The notes beneath the pieces are model-generated. The model worked only from the letters and a program-made list of their open reading frames with translations, was not told the origin of the DNA and made no database searches. This document shows, in pieces, positions 22,933-36,600 of a stretch of DNA of 64,000 nucleotides. Made by a program: the position numbers and the translations under genes. How positions within the stretch are numbered: the stretch's first letter is position 1; every line of letters starts with the position of its first letter. The stretch spans positions 2,480,001-2,544,000 of the forward strand of contig JALECJ010000256.1 in assembly GCA_023515745.1 (NCBI GenBank). Direction: 5' to 3'. The stretch comes from Amoeboaphelidium protococcarum (lineage: Eukaryota; Aphelidiomycota; Aphelidea).

Positions 22933-25900
22933 TCACTACTGAGGAGCGTTTATAATCTAGTTCCATTAAGCATTAAACTTTGCACTCTCCAGATCTTCAC
23001 TTAACATACCCACATCTATTAAACTTGTGAATACAGAATGCTAACCTTTCAACATAAACTTCTGCGATTCATCTACCACCATTAAGCCAGAGTCAATAGC
23101 ATTCTTCATCTGCTTCAGAACATTTTACATTTCATCATCTTTCAAATTATTCACTAGAGCCTGCACAGACTTCAAGCTGTAAACAAGTACATACTTTGAG
23201 GACGTTGGGCTTTGTTTTCGCTCAATAATCTACCTACTAACTTACCATTATTTGCTATCAGAATCAAACTAATATTCCACCGAGATAATTCCATCACCTG
23301 TACCGGTAGGGACTTTAACGTAAACATTCTCATTCAAATTAAATTTCGATTTATCAAGCTCTTCCTTCTCAATGTCACGGCATACTGACAGATATTCATC
23401 TTTCAGCTTTGCAATTTAAGCATCAGCATTGGGCTGTGTCTATACAAGTTCTTTCAACTTAGCCACAATTAATTTCAGGCAATCTAAAGGCTTAACACTC
23501 TCAGGCTGTTTCTGATCAGGAACTTACTGTTAAGTATCAAGTCCTGCCAACTTCTTTGGTAATTGCGGGGAAGTTTCTTCAGAATGTGGCAACTACTACT
23601 GGTAATAATCAACGACATAACTCTGAGATAACGGCGATGATTAATCTTGAGAATACACGATAGAAGTAGTCGCATTGTAAGTATAATTCCCCAGAATATC
23701 CAAAACATCAGCACTATTGTGGCGACTACTATCCGATGATTTGATATTGATCTACTACGACAGGTGAGCAATCATCTTGGAAGATGTTGATATAGGTCTC
23801 TGTCCATTCTGATCACCAATTACTAGTTATTACTAAATCTAATGAACACCGGTCAGTTGCGGTTGGCTCTAACGCACTAAATTGTGAATCTAACTCGTCC
23901 GCTACTATTACTTCTCGCCATCATCAATCTTGGACTTTATGCTTCCAATCGACTGGACAGATTATGTCTTTACTAAGCGATGCTATTCAACATGCTCTGA
24001 AATACTTTTATTGGGTAAATCCTAAACAACTGGTGATAACTCGGACTGCTATCCATTCAGAACGGCAATCAAATTCTACTTTGAAGAAGATTGAGGTATT
24101 CTACTCAATGATGCCTGACTTCCATGGAGTTATTTCATTGAATAGGATACTTTCAAATTAGACAGCATATCAAACATGGACAATGGCCTAGTGAGCTGTG
24201 TAGCTTCTTGCAACTACGTGGGAGGCTTCTTGACAGCAGATGATCTAAGACGCACCAAGACTAAGGCAACACAGTAATACTGATGCCATTTAACTCTGAA
24301 CAATGCAGACACGACACGGTTCGAAAGCTGTTGATAAACTTCAGCTGATGCACTTCCGGACAAGATTTCAATATCAGACTACTTCAGTTCGGCCACATTA
24401 TTACTGAGAAGTATACGCAAGGATGACGACACGTACGCACCACCTCGGCGATGATCTACACCTAGAACATCCAACACTGCCAGACAAAAGGAATTTGGAT
24501 TCTATAAATCTATACTCAGTCTCAAGTCTTTCATAAACGGCTTAAATCTATTGAGTAGAGGGGCAATAGAAAACTCATAGCCAAATCTGAACTGTTAGAG
24601 TTGAGATAATTGAATCAAATTCCACATCTTCAACTAAAACAGCATTTTAGAGCAATCAATAAACTACTACACGCCACCGTCGTCCCTATTGTGCCGGACT
24701 AATAGACACTCTACATCATAGACAACTCGATATTGCCCATCTTACAGCATCTTTAGCAATCCAATACACTCTCTCTTTACTCTACTGCAAACACTAGTAA
24801 TCGATCTGCCTTACTTTGGCACTGTAAACTAACTACCAGTCTTACTTTGTAGTGGCGATAGATGAAAGTTCATTCTAGACGTACCACTTGGAGACTTGAC
24901 AAATGACGGTTCCTGGCTGGAATTGATCTTCAGCTGAGCTATAATAGTATGTATTGCAGAATCCTAAGATAATTTGGACACATTTTTCTACCAGAATTCA
25001 TCAAATGCACCTTCCAAGTTCTCTGCATTAAACTCACTAAAGCCTTGAGTACGGTATAAACAAATGGCCTAGCTATCAAAGTGTCTCACTATGAATCCCT
25101 CTTCGTGTCTACAGCGAAGGTACTGCTAATACAGCTTTCTAATCTAGTCATTAGTAGGATCTTGGAAATTCTACACAAAGTCAGGCAACGTCTTGGTGAC
25201 ACCTTGAAAAGTGCGATGGATGTTCATAGTAAGATTGGTATCATTAGGATAATCTGGCATCTTCAGCGTGTCATCGATCTGAGAGAATATGCTAGTTCTA
25301 CCACCACTCACCACATTCAGGTTGTCAGCCAGATTCTTCACTATCTAATTGCCATTCTCAATATTATTGACTCCATGAATAATAGAATTATTAGACTCAA
25401 ATATGTTAAAGTGGCCAACAGCATTCGTCGCCAGAAAATGATGATGGACCTTTTCATTCACGTAATTGAAAATGAACGAGTCAAAATCGCCAACTCCAAG
25501 TTGGAATGCTGGAATATTGATCACTTATACGTGAGATGAGGATTGAGCTTATTATTATGATTTGGAGGTATTAATGCATTCATTGATAGACTATACAACC
25601 AGCTCGACCACTTTTTAATACAAATATCTGCATAGCTGATCTCTTGCTGACTAGCATTCTACAACTCTCTGAGCTTTAAATCCGCTTCTACCCGGACTTT
25701 AGTCACCAACACTAGAAAATTGACATAAGAGAATCATTTCCAGGGCGGAGGATTCTAATCCAAGTAACTAACTAGCAGTATCAATTACATTGCGATCACT
25801 TGCAATTTATATCAATTAGGTAGACTCTGCAGATTGATCTTGATTCTCTTTGAACTCTACGGCGCTAATCAGTACAACGGCAGTCAATAGCTTCAGTATA

Positions 25901-27053
25901 ATTGTCACTTGCTCATTTTTTAATTACAACTAATGAACTTGTTATTCAAACTACGCGTATAATTCTCCACCAGACTATGACAATGACGTCCCAAATATCG
26001 ATGAGCATACTGCAGCAGTCTACTGAGGCAAAAAATCAAAAAGCTTTGCGCTTGATGGATTACGTACTGCATAACTAAGAGCATTGAATATCCAAAAACT
26101 TTAATGTTAGCGCAATGCACTCAGCGAAATACAACTCTTGGACAGAGATAGAATCTTGAAAGGATCAGGTTGACTCGAGTCGAAAATTTCTACCGCCAGT
26201 AAACGCGAGGCTGTTTCTCCATTACCACCAACACCCATTGCCTATGTAGTGAACATCCTAAGCAGACCGTAAGCATTTTCGCAAATCAATCCTGCCTATT
26301 TAATGCGCGCTGCTGCTATCTGATAGTTCTTTTAATCGTTAATTCCCATCACAACTGCGGATCTACCGGATATATCATTATTGGATGCAGTACGCTAATC
26401 ATCACCCTTCACCCCCGAACGATTAACATCCAGATTCACGAAAGCTTCCATTTGTTAAAAGATCCGCTACTTGCCAAACATAACCTATTCTTTATAAAGA
26501 CACAATACATCAGCATCATTGTTGCAGCGCTTCCACGGAGTCTGTAGGCGTCTTTGTAAAAGTTGATCCCTAATCGTTTCAGCAGAGAAATCATCGTCCT
26601 GATCAAACAATGGATTGTACACTTGCTGCACTTCAACCGCAGCTCTCTGTATATCACTAGCATAGACACTTGCATCCTACACTCACAACTATATGGTATA
26701 TGTAAAACTATATAAAATTCTCTATATCATACCTAAAATAAGAGTGAACCATCAACTATTGCCTGTTGTTAGAGAATCGAGTCGATCAAGTGATCCAACC
26801 CAAAAACAGTCACAGATAACAGGTCGGAAGATGAGACTTTATACTTGTCTCTCTTCAGTGTATCTCCTTGATCATCCGTAAAACGGGCCAGTGAATATCC
26901 GTGTTACTTATTGGGTATCCAGAAACAGGTGTCTGCACACAGAGAGACATTGATGGTCTTACTATTATCCACAACATCCTGATTGTTCAACTTTTTCAGA
27001 GACGTTGTAGAACCAGTCTTGGTCAGAAATTTTGATCTAGCTTGGTATGACAT
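22933..27053 (-). CDS. Degenerate myosin (pseudomyosin) lacking the nucleotide-binding motifs
   Basis: Two exons (26733-27053 and 22933-26676; intron 26677-26732, GTATGA...TGTAG) encode 1354 residues. The motor fold can be followed from an N-terminal SH3-like part (CFWIPNKQHGYSLARF) through the helix LCRYLYQKVVELVVQSINE, the region INIPAFQ...FNYVNEKVHHHF, relay-like IFSQIDDTLKMPDYP, the converter-like WNLIQLSQLQQFRFGYEFSI and the lever start GAYVSSSLRILLSNNVAEL. The P-loop GESGAGKT is replaced by GVGGNGETAS near residue 255. Switch I (NxxSSR) is absent, and switch II (DxxGFE) is replaced by NIPAFQL. It should therefore not hydrolyse ATP. The tail of about 400 residues is Gln/Ser-rich and ends in a folded-looking domain I do not recognise. 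No chitin synthase domain is attached. The frame is intact, so this is not a pseudogene. Confidence 0.75.
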
Positions 27054-27265
27054 ACTTTGTATTCTTTATTACTGACTTTTTTTAAGTCTGAATTGAAGAT
27101 AAAGGATTAAAGGAATGAGTAGAAGGCTTTAGATACAATCAATATTCATCATCACAACCATCAAACAATACAAAGTTCGTCGTGCAATTTTAAGCCATCG
27201 CGACGCAGAAGGCTTATTTACAACAACATCAACATATATTAAATCAAAATACTTCACGTAACATT

Positions 27266-30200
27266 TCATACGTCGGTATTGCCAAGATACTCAGCCACCA
27301 ACTGAGAGAGCAGCTACTCAGTGGTGGGCTTTTCAGTGGCTGTTTCTTTCGAACATTTAATCAGATACTGAGCTTGAGTGGCGAGACTGTCATCCAGGAA
27401 TACCATATGATCGTCAATAAATTGCACCAGCTCAACACTATGCCATCTGTAAATGTCAGAGTATGATAGACGCCAGAAATTGACAGTCTCCAGAAAGTAT
27501 TGCCAATTGTTGTACTTGATCTTTACCTCTCTGCCATCCGAGTCATAATGCTCTTTGTTCAATAATTGCATTAACGATGGCCACATGTAATTCCGTACTT
27601 ACAATTCGGCTGTGGACACCAACTCGGTCATCATACTAATCTTGACGTCGAGCACTGTTGCCTCCTTTCCACCATAGGGACGCAAATTCTGCTAAACTGT
27701 AGAGCACAACAGGCTGAGACACTTGATGATAAAGAATACCGAACTGACGACAGATAATGCATCTGCTTGGTCAGTGCCATTAGAATCTTTATCGTTAACA
27801 TTCTTCTTATCGAAAGGATTAAACACCTTATCAGTCTATGGACTTAACACGGCAGTCCTTAGAGGGGCAAATGTAGTAGTCTTGTCATCACTGCCAATAT
27901 TTGCTCCCTTTGTACTCGCTAAACTAAAACCGCCATTTCCCATACTATCAGCGATACTGTTCAATATAAATTACAGAGCATTCAAATATTTCGACCAATT
28001 CTGCAGTAAAGCCAGCGAGAAATTACAATCAAAATAACGACAAGCACCGAGTAAAAGCGGTGCTGATAAACGCAAAAACTATCCCACGTCCAATTCTTAT
28101 AGCTTCTTGCTAAAAAGCATAGGCTAAATAGCGTTATCAAAATCCTTCCACATCAACACACACAAATTTGCCAAAAATACCGACAACTCATGATACTCCT
28201 TACGATCTTCAGAAGCGACTGATTACACCGTTACAATCAATTTTCGAGTGATCAAAGCAGACTGAGTGGCCAGATTAGTACCAAACACCACATTTTGGTT
28301 AAGGTTCGCCACTTCAGAGTACAATAGATTAGATCTTTTCAAATGAGACTCAAAATCTTGCAAAAGAAACGAATAGATATTCTTTTAGTTAGACTTTTAC
28401 CAGGAGGAGCTTTCAGACAGTAACTTGGACTTTATCAAATTGTACACTGCAATATTAACATTTTCAGCACGAGAATTCTCCTACTTTAGTTGGGAGACGT
28501 GACACTACTGCAAAAGAGCATTGAGAGCATCAACCTCAAACTAACACTTGTCAATCACATGTACAAGCAAAATCTTGAGAGCATTGGCGATCATTTTGAA
28601 TCCTTTACTGTATTAATTACACAGAACAAGGCACAGATCGAGGATACAATCAACGTTCCACTACTCCCTCTTCCATGATAAGGGCTTAACGGTGAGATTG
28701 ATCAAGAATTGCGACAGCTCTCCCCAGACACTTCTTCCACGTAGAGGTGGCCGAGTCTAAACGATAAACAGCGTCATATTCTTAATAATCGCATTAAACT
28801 CCTCTTTAGTAAATGACTTGTACAGCCAAATACGCTGAGCAACATCACGGATAGGCAATTCGTAAAATGGAAACTTTCGAGCCTAATTCTCTCTAGATGA
28901 GTACTGACTGGTCCACACTTGAAATAGAGCACCGAATAAATCATTTTCCAATATCTAACATGACGCTGCAATCTATTTGTAGAAAGGATTCGAAGATATG
29001 TCCAATTTCCCCGTAAATACCAAAATAAATAATCCACTGTCATAGAAAACGTCGAACAAGGCTTTCAGAAATATTTTCGCTCTCAGCACCAACTGATGAG
29101 ACTTGTGACTCTAAAGGCGTACAATGATAAGACTGAACGTCAGCAACTCTTCAACCATAATCTCAGTAGTGATAACAACTGATCTTCGCAAGATGACATG
29201 GCACAGAGCGATGGCAATTCGTGCAACTTCGTCAGACACACTGCCGCTCAAAATAGCAGCTAAAAGTGTCTTCATTACAAATACCACCTTTGGTAACAAC
29301 TCCTGCGACTCTACATCAAATTTATAGATGAAAATAAACACACAGTCCAACCAGCACTTAAGTAGCGTTGGATCTAACTAGCACACCACATCAGCACCGT
29401 TCACAGTGTGACAAATTAGATCAAAGAAGAATATCAACTCTGGAGGATCATTCAGATGTGACATCATCTCCATCATAATGCGCGATTACTACTTAATCCG
29501 TTCACTTCTGGACAATAGACGCTCAAATCCTGAATTGGCAAGGGATCTCGTGGCAGCTTAATTCTTCAAGTCCCCATTAACGCCACCGGCTTAATTCTAT
29601 TACTTTCCGCCATTACCAAAATTAGAGCTGATTGCAGATTTCATAGTGATCGCACTAGCAATTCCCATTCCAGAATCAGACACATCAACGTTAAATCGAT
29701 CAAACATCACCTTACAAGATCGGCAAATAATAAGCAGCGCCTCTTGATGAGATGGATTTTTAACATTAAACGTAGCCGGTCCAAAATGAACAAGAATATT
29801 CTTATCAGTCTTCATGCTGTAAGAGGCATCTAGGAAGCCTAAATGTTAAGCCGCCAACACCTAAACGCGCGCCATATATTCCCTAGAGATTGACTACCCA
29901 ATCGCAATCATCTTCATTGTCATATTGAACGCAGCAAGTTTAAAATTACGCATATGTAAGTCATGCACTACTCTGTTTAGAGCAGATTACTTTTTAGCAT
30001 CAAGCAGTTGTCCGCTTTCATTAGCCATTTGCCTGTTACTACTCACTTTAGATGGTTTCCATTCCAAAAGTTAAAAGACGGCAGACCAAGACAATAGGTG
30101 CAGGGCTGGAAACACGCCATTAATATACACCATCACCTGGAGGACTTTAATCTTCTGCTCCACATCATCCAATATGAGCAGATACTGTTACCAAATTGCC

Positions 30201-31276
30201 ACCAGAATATCGAGACGGGAAGGATCAAGACTACGCAACAAAGAGACAGACTTCAATCGAACATGTTCCTCTTCATCAAGAACACAAGACATCAAATAAG
30301 TCACCAGAGGACCAAACAACCACAGGTAGCTATCGTATTTCTTAATGAGGGACTCGCTCATCTTACTGAGCAGACCAAAGCCGTGATCCAACCCAACAAA
30401 TCTCACCTACCAGTTCGCATGTTCAAAAGTCTCGTAAATACATGCACAGAAAATGCTATTAGAAAAGTCTGCAAATGACATTTAGTTTGCAGGATTATTA
30501 GCGCCAACTTGAAATCGATTATTAGCCCCGGAATCACCAATCTTCAGAGCAAAGGTTAGAAAGATCATAAGCAGATTGATAATCAAATGCTTCTCAAAGT
30601 CATACTCTGCAGTCAGCATATCCCACAGAACTAGAATTGAGCGAGGCTTAATATAAGATATCACAAACTCATAATCCTTCTGTGTTTTGATGGATGTATA
30701 TAGATGATACTAGAATTTAAGTACAATCAAGCGGGCATCGGCATAAATGAAAGTCTGTGGAGAGTTCTTGGAAGAGTTGTTCTTTACAGCCTTGGAGGGA
30801 TATTTGAGACAGGTGATATGCATCAGCGGGATAATCAGATCATCACTGTGAATATATTAATGTTCTTAAGGCAGAGGCTATGGACATTCAAAGGAGAGAT
30901 ACTCATCACTTGACAATTCAAATTAGACCAAGTCAACCTGCTGGAGAACTTTCATCTGGACACCCAGTGCGTACAAGATCATGTGCAATAGATACTTTAT
31001 TAATCTGGAGAATTATAGTAGAAATTATTCTTCTTCACTATTAAGAGGCTTTTGTGTCTAATTACGACTGGACATAGTGATAAACTTCTGCAAACGCTCA
31101 CTGTTATCCCGGATTATCTACGAAACCAGCTCATCTACAGACTTGCCATCAAACTACTTTTCCTCTTCAGCATCCAAATTTTTCAAAATCTAATTCCAAA
31201 GCAGTTGCAGTTACTCAATGTACTCCAGCACTGTGAGAGCACCTCCAGCTTCAATAGCACCTTCATCAAGAGTCAT
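27266..31276 (-). CDS. Large helical-repeat protein, possibly UNC79/UNC80-like
   Basis: One intronless frame of 1336 codons, almost entirely alpha-helical, with no signal peptide and no convincing membrane span. The region NWQVRFVGLDHGFGLLSKM continuing into LMSCVLDEEEHVRLKSVSLL reads like a HEAT-type block seen in UNC79/UNC80-type channel scaffolds and their fungal relatives. That resemblance is from memory and not conclusive. In animals UNC79 and UNC80 support the NALCN channel, whose fungal relative is the Cch1 calcium channel. The protein here is about half the animal length. Other large HEAT scaffolds are possible. Gln codons are frequently TAA/TAG throughout. Confidence 0.45.
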
Positions 31277-31717
31277 CGTAAGCCTATACTGTACTGTACC
31301 AAACCTTGAATGCGGTGAGGGATAATGGGTAAACAATGTCAAAAGAGGTGAAATTAATAACACGAATGAAACAAAAACTTGGCGCGGCGAGAATCGCTGG
31401 AGTGATGGTACAACAGCGCTCGCTCTCTACCGGCAGCGTTAAGCAATGTCAGACTGAAACGAGTAAAGATTGACTGTTAATTAGAAGAGCTTGATCTGTA
31501 CAGTGTTTTATAAGGCAGGTCGTGTCATTGCATACAGTGCAGGAAAGGGAATATGCATACTTTTTTACAAGACTCGGCCAACGCTTATCGTATATTAGTA
31601 GTAAACGACGCGTTGATATTTCGCATGGCGACAAAGAAATGATTAGTGGGATCAAGCAATTCAAAGACTCGGAGTTTATTATTCAAAATAGAAAAGAATA
31701 CATCTTGGTGAGCAAAA
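31277..31717. other. Intergenic interval between the helical-repeat gene and the nucleoside transporter
   Basis: This is presumably the promoter of the gene starting at 31276 plus the 3' flank of the transporter. A plus-strand frame (about 31500-31960) runs through it and into the antisense of the transporter, but it has no ATG near its start and no recognisable motif. Confidence 0.35.
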
Positions 31718-33349
31718 TCAATTTAAATAAGGACTCAGGACTCTTTCAAAGACTAAACCAAGCGAAGCACCGAGCACTAATCCAAAGTTTAGATAGAAGG
31801 ACGTCAGCGTACCAATAAACTTTTTCTACTGCTATTCTAATTGCTGATGATTATCGTTCCCTTATTCGTCTTGATCTTCATAAGATTCTTCATTGTTATT
31901 TATCAACTTTCGCACTTACAGAGGAAATTCAATCTAGTTCAAATTGATGATGGATAAACTGCCCACGTAGCCATTGGTCCAGCCTAACAGAACGGCAAGT
32001 GTGAGAGAAATAGAGTCATGCGCGAATGGAGCCACATTTAACACACACAGTACAGTAAGTGGTATTAGCGCCAATCTGCATATAACGATAAGCCAAACGC
32101 GTACAAATGCAGAGCCATGACCCGACTAATAACTAATTTGAAACGTGGTAGCAATCCAAGGACACAAACCAACCATAAATCGACCGATAACGTCAAAAGC
32201 GGCAAATACAGTCAAGAGAATTAACGGATACCATTAAGTACCATTCAAGTCAGGCCATTGATGAGATTAAATCACAGATATCAGCGCAGGCCATGTGCAT
32301 AGAGTTGACGTGAATAAGACTGTGATTTGCAGTCCCCATGGCATCGTCTGTTTCAATATAGCACGGCGATCGATATCACAATCAACCTGTTACTACTTCT
32401 CATTGGGCTTAATATCGGACAACAAAGGCCTTCGATCGTCAAAATGTCCCTCGAAATCATCTTCAAGCCTTTCATTATTCAATTTAGGGAATGCCAAGTC
32501 AGCTTCACCATCTCCATCCTAACCAGAATCGCGTATAAACTCCAATTGCCGACCTTACACTACTACTAGTGTTGAATCTTTTAGTGATTATTAGACGGAA
32601 ATATCACCGCGCCGATCATCAGGAGACCCACTTCTTTACAACGAACGGCTCATGACTTTGCGAGTATACTTATTGTGCATTAAGCGGACAAATATCCATA
32701 GACAAAACAGAATACTGACACCAGTGCAATAGAAATATATGATACTACTAACTACTACACCATGGCTGTCATCAGAGAAACTAATCTTTGTGATGACGCG
32801 ATATAGACAACCTATCAAAGTGGATAAACCAACACCGACCTGCAACTTCTCCTAACAGACCTGTGGATAGAGAGAGGCTAAGGAGATTACAGACGCGTCA
32901 AGAAAAGCAGTGGCCACAGCTAAGACAGCAGTTATGAGCAATATTACAGCCACATATAAATCCGTGATACCAATGTGAATAAAATAAACAGAAGGAATCA
33001 CTACTAGACACAGACATTGACCAATAAATCCACCACCAATTCTCTGCTTGAACCGACGACTGAGATCCTTTACGCGGCCTGTAGCCCCATCTTTTAAATC
33101 ATTATCATCTCTTTAATCTTATTTATACTCTATCCAAAAGACAATATATAAAAGTGTAGCAAAATTGACATACATAAAAGTTAGAGATATGTAGAATAAA
33201 ATATTCACATTTGGGAATAGCAGTGACCAATAATCCACGGGCTAAGTGACCGATGTAAAAGGAAACAGGTAGCCTATTCCAATAATCAGGAAATAAAACG
33301 ACAACAAACTCTTCTACTTTTTGGATAACAATTCTTCACAACCGTCCAT
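31718..33349 (-). CDS. Equilibrative nucleoside transporter (SLC29/ENT, Fun26-like)
   Basis: A 543-codon intronless frame. The first span has FYFLIIGIGYLFPFTS, the ENT hallmark around TM1. About five more hydrophobic segments follow, then a long acidic cytoplasmic loop (residues about 240-330), then the second half with STLCTWPALISVIQS, FAAFDVIGRFMVGLCPW and the diagnostic LGWTNGYVGSLSIIN. The last span is FYLNFGLVLGASLGLVFE. The 6+5 span arrangement with a central loop is typical. ENTs move nucleosides or nucleobases down or proton-coupled gradients across plasma, vacuolar or lysosomal membranes; substrate and location cannot be told from sequence. Upstream in frame there is no ATG before the preceding TGA, which fixes the start. 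Confidence 0.93.
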
Positions 33350-33620
33350 TATAATGACAATTAAATTTATACAGAATATCAGCTAAACACAGAGACACCG
33401 GAATATAATGTGAGTCCGCAGCTACCTAGCTTGAATTCCAAAATAGCGGAAAACGGATCAAAATGAAAATGTGCTCCTCTGAAGCAAAGTCACCCTGCCA
33501 GATCACTCAAGTTAAGTTTCTTCACAGCAATTGTATACATCATATTTTATTCTCTCATCATCATTGTCTCATCTTCCATTTGTTAGTTCATTGACTGACT
33601 GTTAGACGAAATCACCAATA

Positions 33621-36600
33621 TCACTGCTATCGTTGCTCTCCCTGATTCGCACGCGCCAAGTCAATTAACAACTCTTCCACACATCGACCGACAAACTGCT
33701 TGATGTCAACACTATCAAAGTTGATTGATGAGTTTTAGTATTCCTTGGCAACTTCCAACATGTCTTGGGCATTAAATTCATCCAACTCTTCCACCTGTTG
33801 ACCATCGTTAATAGACTTCAACTTCTCATTCACGATTTTGGCAACTTTATCACGAACATTCTTCTTGGTTAGCTACTTCAAAACTTCACTCTTCAACAGC
33901 TGTTCAATCTCAGCAAAAATCCAACGAGCAAGTGGCTGTGATATTGAAGCGGCTGTCGGCTGTAATGAAACAAGCAAGCCATTCTATCGGGAAACTCTTG
34001 GAACGATAAATTCAGTATTTACGCGCAATTGGGGAGGAGGAGGCGGCAGATGGGGTGATCCAATGTTTGATTAAAGCCTTGCTGACTGCGGCTAACTCTG
34101 ATACAACCCATTCCCTAAATCAGCACTGGCTGGCATCGCAGATAACGTTCTTCCTGTTTAAGGCTGCATATAATGATAAGGTGGTATTTAATACGACATT
34201 CTCCCGGCATAAGATACGCCATCATAAACTGAACCATACTACGGATATCCAACTACGGAGCCACCATAGTTATATTATGCGATATCTGCACCGCCATCCA
34301 TCATTGGACCCATATACACGCCATGAGGTACGACCATTTAATTACCATAATATGACTGCATACCTCCATTGATGGTCGAACTTTTGGCAACTGCATCAAA
34401 TCCTTCCAAACCGCCAGAAGTCTTGTTTTTCTTGTTTTTGAGTAACAACTCGAAAGGTGTCGTTTTTACTGTGCCTTCATCAAAATCATCTTCAACACCA
34501 TCAACACCCGCTCCATGGCCAACTCTGGAATTATCACCCGAGACTTTACGAGTATTGCCCCAACTGAAATCATCCATGTTCCAGAAAGAGTAGATAGGCA
34601 AAATGAATCCATACACGGGCAGACTGAGAACGTAGATAATCATCCAACCAATCATTTCCCACTTCCTTTTAAGCAAGAAAATGATGGCTTAACTTCCATA
34701 CACAGCCGCGAATAAATACAACGATTACGCAATGATCGTTACTTATCCATCACGGATAGTCAGAAATATTAGACCCACTAGATAAGCAATAGAAGCAGGC
34801 ATAGTCAGCGTGGCAAAGAGATCCAAGGCGACAACGGTACGCATAGAGAAACAGAGACATCCACAGAGTTGAGGTACAAGCAAAAGTTCCCACAGATTGT
34901 GAACAGTCGAGTTGATCCAGCGACGTCTCTGTGACAGCAACACCCAATACTCTTTTGGCACAATAGTCTTACATGCTGCATCTGGCGTAAATTTATTCTT
35001 GAAAGCTGGGAAATGCTTCAGCATCAGAGTGGTCAAGTAGCGATCTTCACCCAGTGTGAACAGGTTCTTTTTATGCAGAGTATCAACCATATTCTCCTCA
35101 TAATCACTGATTATGCGGTCATCAATAATAAGAGGAATACTTTTTCTACCAGGGGACTTGATTCTATACATACTGAAGCAGCCGGGTAGACAAGTAACGG
35201 ATCCAAAAAGAGACTCGAAGGCTTTAGATAAATGATGGGATATGTAATACTCATATACCTAGATCATTGATACCCACGAGTCCATCTGGTTCTCAATAGT
35301 CGTCTCGCCACAAACTCCCATTATCAGAGAATCATGCAGCATGGAAGCGATGAGACGCTTCAGAGAGTCAGTCTACACCTCGGTATCAGCATCAACCATA
35401 AGACAATACTCGTAAATAGAAGGATCTCTATTTAAAACCTATTGCAACTATCTATACATCTCAGCCTCCAGTGGGAGCATCGCTCTGCCGAGAAATACCT
35501 TGTTCAAAAACTTCATCAGAATCAGCTGTGAATCTCTCTTACCTCTATTGCCAGGCTTCTTTGTTTCGGATTCCTTACCACATTTAGCAATCACAAGATA
35601 AGGTACCCTATGAGTCTGCACAGTATAATATCCACAAAAGACTTTGGCCTTATTTAATCTGCCAGCACCGTCGCCAAGAGCGAGATATTCGTAGCGCGGA
35701 GAAAGTGTATCATTGTGGAGTAATTCGGCAGCATTAGGGACTCCCAAAATATCGAGAAGAATCTCTGCAGTCATCTGATTATTACCGCTGCCCTTGACAA
35801 ATCCATCAGCTACAATGAACAAAAGTTTATGCTCATCCGAATAATCAGTCATACTGGCAGAATCAATAGTCTTTTTCAAAGATTCTTCATTCTCAGTGTA
35901 GCAAGGAATCTGAATGATGCAATGGCGCTCAATATCCTCAGGGATTCGGTAAGCACTAAGTTGTAACGCGGCCAGAAATTTAGCCAACATGACAGCGCTT
36001 AAAACGGCCGTCAAGCTGAGCAGAGTATAACTCGCCACGGAGCATTACAAATTCTGGCGCCCATCCAAGCTACCAACATAATATCTATCCGCAATACATT
36101 GTAACAGATTTGGATCCAAGCTATCCGGTTGCAGTACATTGACTCTACCTGCCGCAACCAGGAATTTAGTGGTGTCATCACTACTAAAAAAACCACCCAT
36201 ACCAAAGGTGACATCAAATACTTGGTCATTGATAACGATATAACAGTCCTGTTAAGAGTTGTGAACAGCGACTTGCTGTGGAGACATCACAAACTGTCCC
36301 TTGTATTCTATCCCTTAAATCTCATTCCTCAGCAATCTTGGCAGAATAGAGTCAACATCGTTTCCGTTAATATGACATTGTGTAGGATCATTCGGACACT
36401 TACTTATAGACGGGCCGGTGGAGTTATCCAGAGATCGTTTTTATAAGGTTGAAGCTGCCATGGCGGATCGATAAGCTTAACACCCAGCGTTTTAGTACGT
36501 TAGATACTTGGAGACATCTGTACCAGCAAATTGGAATAAGTAAGATCTAGCATTTCCATGAGGAAAATTAGTGACATCATAAACTCTACCATGAACAGCC

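Noticed and set aside
25081-25539. 152-codon plus-strand ORF
   Set aside because: Antisense to the motor region of the degenerate myosin, whose frame is supported over 1247 codons.
22933-27053. Myosin-like gene as a pseudogene
   Set aside because: The exons sum to a multiple of three with no internal TGA over 4 kb and proper splice sites, so the coding frame is maintained.
31522-31958. Plus-strand frame of about 145 codons
   Set aside because: No ATG near its start, and it overlaps the conserved last span of the nucleoside transporter in antisense.
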